Origin: CAYVLA01 sp964549615 [NCBI: uncultured Thermococci archaeon]
Lineage (GTDB): Archaea > CAYQAE01 > CAYVLA01
DNA: 23,493 bases
NCBI GenBank assembly: GCA_964549615.1
Contig: CAZJVP010000022.1
Location: 1 to 23,493 of the forward strand
Direction: 5' to 3'
Shown: positions 15,971 to 20,822 of the stretch, piece by piece
Numbering within the stretch: position 1 is the first letter of the stretch
How the letters are laid out: each line of letters opens with the position of its first letter
The notes under the pieces: generated by a model
The model's database searches: none
What the model saw: the letters and a program-made list of their open reading frames with translations, nothing else
Told to the model about the DNA's origin: nothing
Program-made: the position numbers and the translations under genes

Positions 15971-16018
15971 GTTGCCAGCGGGTTGGCCTGCCCCAAGAGC
16001 CGGCCGGACCATGGAGAA

Positions 16019-17158
16019 CTAAAGTTCCCTGTGGAACGTGGAGATGCTCTGCCCGCCTCGCTTCCTGTCCAGGACGACGTCCTCTATCCTGAGCCCGCCG
16101 ACGCCCCGCTTGGCTATCCCGGGCTCAACCGTGTGGACGTAGTTTGCGTGGAGCACATCCTGCGAATCGGGCTTGATGTAGGGCGGCTCATGGCAGGCCA
16201 CCCCAATGCCGTGGCCCAAAAACGGTGGAAACCCGTACCCCGCCTTCGCTATGGCGTCCCTGGCAGCTTTGTCCACCTGGTTCGATGATATGCCATCCCT
16301 TATGCTGTCGATGGCGGCTTGCTGGCCCTCCAAGAGGGCTGCCCATATCTTGCGCTGCTCCGGACTGGGCGTCCCCACGACCCAGGTTCGGGTCAGGTCA
16401 CACCAGTAGCCGTCAACGCAGGTGTTGAGCTCGATGAGAACTGCATCGCCGGCCTTGATCCTCCTCTGGGAACTGATGTTGTAGGGCCTAGGTGCTTTAA
16501 GCGAGTTCGGGCCGGACATGACGAAGGCAAAGGCCCTCGCGACGGCCGCCTTGCCCTTGTAGCCGAAGCCCTCCTCGTATATAGTCTTCTCGCACGCGGC
16601 AGCGACCTGCGTCTCCTTCACCCCTTCGTCCAGAACGTCGTAGGCTGAAGTCAGGCCCTCCCCGGAAAGTTCCGCCGCGAGCCTCATCGCGGCTATCTCG
16701 CCGGGCGTCTTGAGCTTCCTCATCTCCAGGATGAGGTCGGATGCGTCGACGAGCTCGCAGGAAGGCAGGGCTTTCTTCAAGAATTCAAGATGCTGGAACC
16801 CGACGTGGGCATTCTCCACGCCGATCGCGTTCCCTGCGATCAGCTCGAACGACCCCTCGTAGCCAACCTTCCCCTTCACCCCGAGCTCGTTCAGCAGGCG
16901 GGAGGCCTCCTCGTACGGCTTGCCAGTGTAGATCCTCACGTCCCTTGCCCACGCCTTCCCCGCGAACTCGACCTCGTAGTCGGGCGCCAAGAGAACCGGT
17001 TCGCCCTCTGCGGGCACCACGGAGAACGACCAGCCCCTGATCGGCCAGTACCCTGAGAAGTAGAGGACGTTCTCCGAGTTCCTGCAGACGATGAAGTCCA
17101 CGCCCCGTTCGCGCATCATGGACTGTGCCCTTTGGACCTTGGCCTTCTCGTACCTCAC
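16019..17158 (-). CDS. M24 family Xaa-Pro peptidase-like metallohydrolase
   Basis: A 379-residue two-domain M24 protein: a creatinase-like N-terminal domain (about 1-140) and a pita-bread catalytic domain. The metal-ligand set is nearly canonical: D254 in YWCDLTRTW, H316 in FLGHGIGVACHEPP, E345 in VHTVEPGIA and E359 in LRIEDVV. The exception is the first ligand, where LIELNT puts Glu (E243) in place of Asp. Members cut X-Pro bonds in short peptides in the cytoplasm, as Mn or Co enzymes. The start is GTG with GGAG five bases upstream; its own TATA-like box shows it is not part of a longer operon. It converges with the radical SAM gene across a 48-base gap. It contrasts with the degenerate M24 protein at 5556-6671. 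Confidence 0.92.
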   Translation of the reverse strand: MRYEKAKVQRAQSMMRERGVDFIVCRNSENVLYFSGYWPIRGWSFSVVPAEGEPVLLAPDYEVEFAGKAWARDVRIYTGKPYEEASRLLNELGVKGKVGYEGSFELIAGNAIGVENAHVGFQHLEFLKKALPSCELVDASDLILEMRKLKTPGEIAAMRLAAELSGEGLTSAYDVLDEGVKETQVAAACEKTIYEEGFGYKGKAAVARAFAFVMSGPNSLKAPRPYNISSQRRIKAGDAVLIELNTCVDGYWCDLTRTWVVGTPSPEQRKIWAALLEGQQAAIDSIRDGISSNQVDKAARDAIAKAGYGFPPFLGHGIGVACHEPPYIKPDSQDVLHANYVHTVEPGIAKRGVGGLRIEDVVLDRKRGGQSISTFHREL

Positions 17159-17192
17159 ACCATCTCCTCGGTCGCGACGCGGCCGTGTGAGG

Positions 17193-17203
17193 GATATAAA
17201 TTG
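17193..17203 (-). promoter_or_regulatory. TATA-like box for the M24 peptidase
   Basis: AATTTATATCC on the minus strand is about 40 bases before the GTG start, giving a short leader that contains the GGAG site. Confidence 0.6.
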
Positions 17204-17232
17204 GTCTGAAGCAGCCTACTCCCCGGCGAGGC

Positions 17233-17433
17233 CTAGCATATGTAATCCGGGCAGGAGTTTTCCTTGGTGAATCTCGGTCTGCAGTTCATGCATACGCCCA
17301 TCGAGACGTCAAAGCATTCCAGACACACGACCTTCGCGCAGCCCATGCACCTTCGCAGGTTGGATGGGTTAACCCTCCGACCGCAGAGCGGGCAGGTCAC
17401 CCTCCTGACGACCTTCCGGTCCGGAGCCCACAC
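17233..17433 (-). CDS. Small cysteine-rich zinc-finger protein with FYVE/RING-like spacing
   Basis: A 66-residue protein with ten cysteines. Eight are in four CxxC pairs: C14/C17, C29/C32, C37/C40 and C48/C51, a spacing of C-x2-C-x11-C-x2-C-x4-C-x2-C-x7-C-x2-C. This is the cross-brace arrangement of FYVE/RING-type fingers, and RRCMGCAKVVCLECF resembles the core of a FYVE finger. Two more cysteines lie in the tail (C61, C66). The GTG start is about 27 bases from a TATA-like box, so the mRNA may be leaderless. The two zinc sites suggest a binding adaptor (nucleic acid, protein or lipid) rather than an enzyme. No neighbour in the same transcription unit helps assign a role. Confidence 0.8.
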   Translation of the reverse strand: MWAPDRKVVRRVTCPLCGRRVNPSNLRRCMGCAKVVCLECFDVSMGVCMNCRPRFTKENSCPDYIC

Positions 17434-17454
17434 AACCCTATCTCGCCGCCTCCT

Positions 17455-17466
17455 GAATAAAAAGAT
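17455..17466 (-). promoter_or_regulatory. TATA-like box for the zinc-finger gene
   Basis: ATCTTTTTATTC on the minus strand is centred about 27 bases before the GTG at 17433, exactly the distance expected for a leaderless archaeal transcript. A GGAGG at 17449-17453 is too far from the GTG (15 bases) to be a ribosome site. Confidence 0.5.
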
Positions 17467-17670
17467 GGTGCTGTCCGCGGTCTTCTAACGCCTAACGTCT
17501 ACCCCACCGTATGTCTTGTTCATCAAGAACTCTTCGGTCCATCGTTGCCCGTCTGCTTCTACCCGTATGATCGGGACGATCCAGGCATCTGCTTGGCGCT
17601 AGGTTCTGCTAACGCCAATTGCACCCTTCCACGCGTCCGTTACCCGTCCTGGTTGCTTCGGGGAACATAC

Positions 17671-17768
17671 GGACTGCATGAAAACTGCATTGACAATCCA
17701 GGAAACTGCATGAGGACCGCACACAAACCCCATAGAAGGTGCATGCAGGCTACATGAAGACTGCACGG
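17671..17768. repeat. Degenerate ACTGCAT-type direct repeats
   Basis: The heptamer ACTGCAT occurs at about 17673, 17684 and 17705, in the local contexts GGACTGCATGAA, AAACTGCATTGA and GAAACTGCATGA. Diverged copies follow (GGTGCATGCAGG, GAAGACTGCACGG) to about 17768. Spacing is irregular, so this is not a clean tandem array and not a CRISPR. Confidence 0.45.
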
Positions 17769-17875
17769 ACTGGGACCAGTTCCGGGTGTGCTCAGCGAAC
17801 CTAGGCTAGCCCAGATGATGGATACGGAAACATACTATCATACTGACGACATCAACAAGTTGCGACTGCTGTGGC

Positions 17876-17966
17876 TTCCTCTGGCTTGGGCTTGGCTTGG
17901 CCTCAGACACTTGGCCTGGCCTCAGGCGTCAGGTCAGGCCAGGCCAGGCCTGGCCTCAGGCAAAGC
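17876..17966. repeat. GGCCT/CAGGC low-complexity patch with a 16-base perfect palindrome
   Basis: A run built from CTTGGC, GGCCT and CAGGC units with two longer similar blocks (CTTGGCTTGGCCTCAG and CTTGGCCTGGCCTCAGG). It ends in AGGCCAGGCCTGGCCT at 17941-17956, a perfect inverted repeat of itself. On RNA it could fold into a hairpin only with a strained loop, so a DNA-level site or replication slippage is as likely. It lies in a gene-free stretch. Confidence 0.6.
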
Positions 17967-18331
17967 TTAAATGGTCAAGATGCAGATAGATTACGGGGTC
18001 GGGGAAGGTTCGTATCTCTTTTTCAAATCACCCCCCAAACAATCCCCCCTTTCCCGGCCCTTCCCCAGAAAGATTCAGAACCGCTGCGGAGAATGGACTC
18101 AGCCTCAGCTACCACGATACCCGGAATGCCCGGAAGGATGATCCTAGGCCCGATCCAAGACGCTGGTCAGGGCAGGGTTCTCCGAACCAGAGGTGATCTC
18201 AGGCCGATTTGGTCGATATGTCGCCATGGAACACAGGTTCGACAATCAACAGGAAGGCCAACAAGTCTAGGCCTCGCTCCCCAGCAAGCAACCCAACTCC
18301 TCTCGGGAAGCAGACCTGTAGAACCGTAGGT

Positions 18332-18772
18332 CTAGCGCAATCCTTTCTCCCAAGCCTTCACAACAGCGTTCATAACCCTCTTCGGGATCCATCCCTTGGC
18401 CGCCTGTTTGGCCACCACCAGCCTGTCATAATACACCCTATGGTACTTTATCTTGTCACCGCTAAACTCGTACACACAGACGGCCGGTGCTTCCCATCTC
18501 AACCCGCTAGTCATGCCCCTCAGCATATACTCACGGACCGCCTTTTTGCCCTGAACCATGATGCCGAACCCGGCATCCATGAAGGACAGTTCTTGAACGC
18601 GTGTGGAGTTCCAGGTCAGGAATCGCCTTATCTCGTCTTTGCCCACGAATCTGCCCTCTGGCGCAACCCAGGCTGCGTCTTCTGACAGGAAGGAAAGCGT
18701 CTTCTCAACATCCCTCTTGACAAAAGCTTCCGCAAAGCTCCGTATCGTAGTCTCGATCATTTCCTGAGACAT
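18332..18772 (-). CDS. NTF2-like/SnoaL-like small protein
   Basis: A 146-residue protein with the cone-shaped NTF2-like pattern. It opens with an N-terminal helix pair (MIETTIRSFAEAFVKRDVEK, then TLSFLSEDAAWVAPEGRFVG). KDEIRRFLTW follows, then long curved strands including MVQGKKAVREYMLRGMTSG and WEAPAVCVYEFSGDKIKYHR. SnoaL-like members include isomerases, hydrolases and ligand-binding proteins, so no reaction is assigned. The frame is open for 145 more codons upstream, but NTF2 homology begins at the ATG at 18772, which has GGGGTGG five bases before it. An in-frame ATG at 18814 is an alternative. It stands alone, with repeats on one side and a pseudogene on the other. Confidence 0.8.
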   Translation of the reverse strand: MSQEMIETTIRSFAEAFVKRDVEKTLSFLSEDAAWVAPEGRFVGKDEIRRFLTWNSTRVQELSFMDAGFGIMVQGKKAVREYMLRGMTSGLRWEAPAVCVYEFSGDKIKYHRVYYDRLVVAKQAAKGWIPKRVMNAVVKAWEKGLR

Positions 18773-19170
18773 CTCGCCACCCCTTCTTTGGGCATCCATT
18801 ATCCAGGTATCCATATGGCGCCCCGCCGCTCGGCGCCGGGAGGAACCAAACCCCCCTTCAATATATCGTGGTTCTGCCATAAAAGGAATGCGGTCGGTGA
18901 GCTGTCGCAGCTGATCTTGAACCAGGCCTGTTCCAAGGTGAAACCAACAGATTCTCCGAGAGAGGTCCAGTATCCTGAACTGCCCTTCTCTGAAACGGCA
19001 GCACCACTCCCCATCCTTATAGCGGTCTAACGATGCCTCCCGGTGATGTTCAAACAGCACTCTCCGAGTAATGTGAGCGAAGTAGGCGACACCGCTCGGA
19101 GGGCAAGTCCCCCTATCTCCGATACCGGATAGAACTCCTCTAGATTCCCCCACCCCTCGGTCGGCTAGAG
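18773..19170. other. Intergenic region upstream of the NTF2-like gene
   Basis: About 400 bases between the NTF2-like start and the NHL pseudogene. One frame on the minus strand is open throughout but has no recognisable sequence. A TATA-like GATATATTG at about 18859-18867 may serve the NTF2-like gene, with a leader of roughly 60 bases. Nothing else was identified. Confidence 0.5.
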
Positions 19171-19540
19171 AGGACCCCACTCCAAGTCGACCTGTTTGAT
19201 TCCACAACCATCAACGATCAAGAGCTTCCTGGCGCTGGCGACCATTCCCAATGGATAGTCGGTCCTGACAGATACATTGCCACCTGCCCTAGATAGTATC
19301 GTTGGAGAAGAAGAACGAGACAGTACTCAGTCATATTCGGTTGGACAGGGCGATCGTTTCCCGAGGGCCGGCAGCCAGACCGATTTGGCTGAACTGTCGA
19401 GGCCCAGAACCAACCGACCCCATGGCTGCAACTAGGCAGAGTTCCTTGTCAAACACCAGGATCGATCCCCTCACCCTGCACGAAGGGTTCGGACCCTGCG
19501 GCTACTACGATCCAGTCGTCGGGGGCATAGTCGAGGATCC
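19171..19540 (-). pseudogene. Frameshifted pseudogene copy of the adjacent NHL-repeat protein
   Basis: Read on the minus strand in three successive frames, this stretch matches the C-terminal third of the intact NHL protein just upstream. Segment one (from about 19532) reads DYAPDDWIVVAAGSEP against the intact AVDSQDRIIIAEGST. Segment two (from 19462) reads ILVFDKEL, then GSVGSGPRQFSQ against GSAGSGPGQFSQ, and STVSFFFSNDT against STVSFFFRNGT, with in-frame TGA and TAG stops. Segment three (from 19281) reads GNVSVRTDYPLGMVASARK, then LLIVDGCGIKQVDLEWGP against LLVGDGGGVKTIDVNWGS. The frame changes by one base between each pair of segments. The N-terminal repeats and the C-terminal membrane segment were not found. 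It is a decayed partial duplicate lying directly downstream of its parent. Confidence 0.88.
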
Positions 19541-19601
19541 TGAGCCATCATCCCCCTCCGGTCTACGCTATCGGAGGACAATAGTGTTTTGTACCTTAGT
19601 C

Positions 19602-20807
19602 TCAGGTCAAGAGGGCATTTCTTCTCGCTAGAGAAACAGAGAGGATCCCTACAAGGACCAAGAGGGCAAGCATTCCGGCCTCGGTGATTGGCTCAGGTCC
19701 AGGTTCGGGATTCGCTAGTATCTCTATCGGATGGAGGGAACCCCAATTCACATCTATGGTCTTGACACCTCCACCGTCTCCAACCAGCAGTCTCCCAGAT
19801 CGCATGATCAGGCCCGTGGGATGATCAAGCCCAGACACTCGCCCTGCGTAAGTCCCATTTCTGAAGAAGAAGGACACCGTGCTGGAATGGTATCGATCAG
19901 ACACAATGATGGTATCTCCGGGAGCTACGGCAAGACTGGTGACCTGGCTGAACTGCCCTGGCCCAGAGCCCGCGGAGCCGAAGGTAGTCACCCATCGGAA
20001 CTCCCGGTCAAAGACATGGACCCTCTCGGCTGTGTAGTAGGTTGTCGAGCCCTCCGCAATGATGATCCTGTCCTGTGAATCCACGGCAACATCGAAAGGC
20101 ACCCCGCAGTATGCCTTCTCTCCAGGCGGGTTGAACTTGAACGAGGTCGCAAGATCCATCAACCCCGGTTGCTTTCCCTGCTCGTATACTAGGATCCGCG
20201 AGTTCCCCGAGGACCTGTAGTCGCCCACGATCACCCTGTCCTTGGAGTCCACAGCCACAGACCAAGGAAATCCTACCTCTTCATCGGGCGGTATGGGTAA
20301 AGCACCTGACCAAGACAAATCGGGGCACAGGATCCATACGGTGGCATTTCTTGTATCCGCTATGTAGATGTTGCCCTGGGAGTCAACAGCCACATCGTGA
20401 CAGTCCTTCATCCAAGGAGCAGGAACGGTTGCACTACTGGAGTTGGCCAGGATCGCCTCCACCTGTCCCTTCTTGTTAATGACCAGCAATCTGTCATGGT
20501 GGTAATCAGCTATCAGGAGTCTTTGCCTTGGGGAATCGTAAGCCAACTGGACCCACTGACTTGTTGCCACATCCCCTAGGCCATCTGCCCGGGAGAATCC
20601 CGACGATACCTCCTCTAGGTAGGCCACGACCCCGGAATCGCTCGGCAACACTTCCCTACCCGTAGCGATGATAGGGTTTGCCACAATACAGACCATCAAG
20701 GAACCGATAAGGGAGAAAACTGCTGTGGACCTGTTCACTATAGACCTGTTCACTATAGACCTGTTCACCCAATCGTTCAAGCACAGTCCTCGGCACCGTC
20801 TTGTCAT
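19602..20807 (-). CDS. NHL-repeat beta-propeller surface protein with C-terminal membrane anchor
   Basis: A 401-residue exported protein. A signal-like hydrophobic stretch lies at about 29-49, preceded by an unusual VNRSI VNRSI VNRS repeat. The body (about 60-355) has NHL-type repeats recognisable by HDVAVDSQGNIYIADTRN, SVAVDSKDRVIVGDYRS, FDVAVDSQDRIIIAEGS and SLAVAPGDTIIVSDRYHS, predicting a six-bladed propeller. The end reads PEPGPEPITEAG, then a helix, then LARRNALLT, the layout of PEP/PEF-CTERM-like sorting tails or a plain anchor. The ATG has GGAGG eight bases upstream and is 15 bases after the large FN3 protein, so the two are probably one operon. NHL propellers bind proteins or glycans or carry lyase/hydrolase sites; no active site is evident. 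Confidence 0.88.
   Translation of the reverse strand: MTRRCRGLCLNDWVNRSIVNRSIVNRSTAVFSLIGSLMVCIVANPIIATGREVLPSDSGVVAYLEEVSSGFSRADGLGDVATSQWVQLAYDSPRQRLLIADYHHDRLLVINKKGQVEAILANSSSATVPAPWMKDCHDVAVDSQGNIYIADTRNATVWILCPDLSWSGALPIPPDEEVGFPWSVAVDSKDRVIVGDYRSSGNSRILVYEQGKQPGLMDLATSFKFNPPGEKAYCGVPFDVAVDSQDRIIIAEGSTTYYTAERVHVFDREFRWVTTFGSAGSGPGQFSQVTSLAVAPGDTIIVSDRYHSSTVSFFFRNGTYAGRVSGLDHPTGLIMRSGRLLVGDGGGVKTIDVNWGSLHPIEILANPEPGPEPITEAGMLALLVLVGILSVSLARRNALLT
20728..20770 (-). repeat. In-frame 15-base tandem repeat in the NHL gene
   Basis: GACCTGTTCACTATA (plus strand) occurs twice back to back (20728-20742, 20743-20757) and a third, partial copy GACCTGTTCACC follows. On the minus strand it encodes VNRSI repeated just before the hydrophobic signal segment. 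The copies are identical over the full 15 bases, which suggests recent slippage. The unit is a multiple of three, so changes in copy number keep the frame. Confidence 0.85.
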
Positions 20808-20822
20808 CGTAATCTCCTCCTT

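Larger units (their letters stand above)
17467..18331. other. Gene-free region with low-complexity repeats
   Basis: About 865 bases between the zinc-finger gene and the NTF2-like gene. No frame on either strand shows a ribosome site, family motif or convincing amino-acid pattern. Base composition is more mixed than in the operons to the left. It contains a degenerate ACTGCAT-rich patch and a GGCCT/CAGGC patch with a perfect palindrome, listed separately. No tRNA or rRNA pattern was found. Confidence 0.6.

Noticed and set aside
18225-18250. A GGTTCGA motif that could be a tRNA T-loop
   Set aside because: Flanking bases do not form the T-stem, acceptor stem or anticodon arm of a tRNA.
17545-18329. 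Several plus-strand frames in the gene-free region
   Set aside because: No ribosome sites, no family motifs, and parts consist of low-complexity repeat translation.
18773-19207. A 145-residue N-terminal extension of the NTF2-like protein
   Set aside because: It has no recognisable sequence and overlaps the NHL pseudogene remnant at its far end. The NTF2 pattern begins at the ATG at 18772.
20728-20770. Short tandem repeat as a CRISPR fragment
   Set aside because: Units are 15 bases and contiguous with no spacers, lie inside a coding frame and preserve it.
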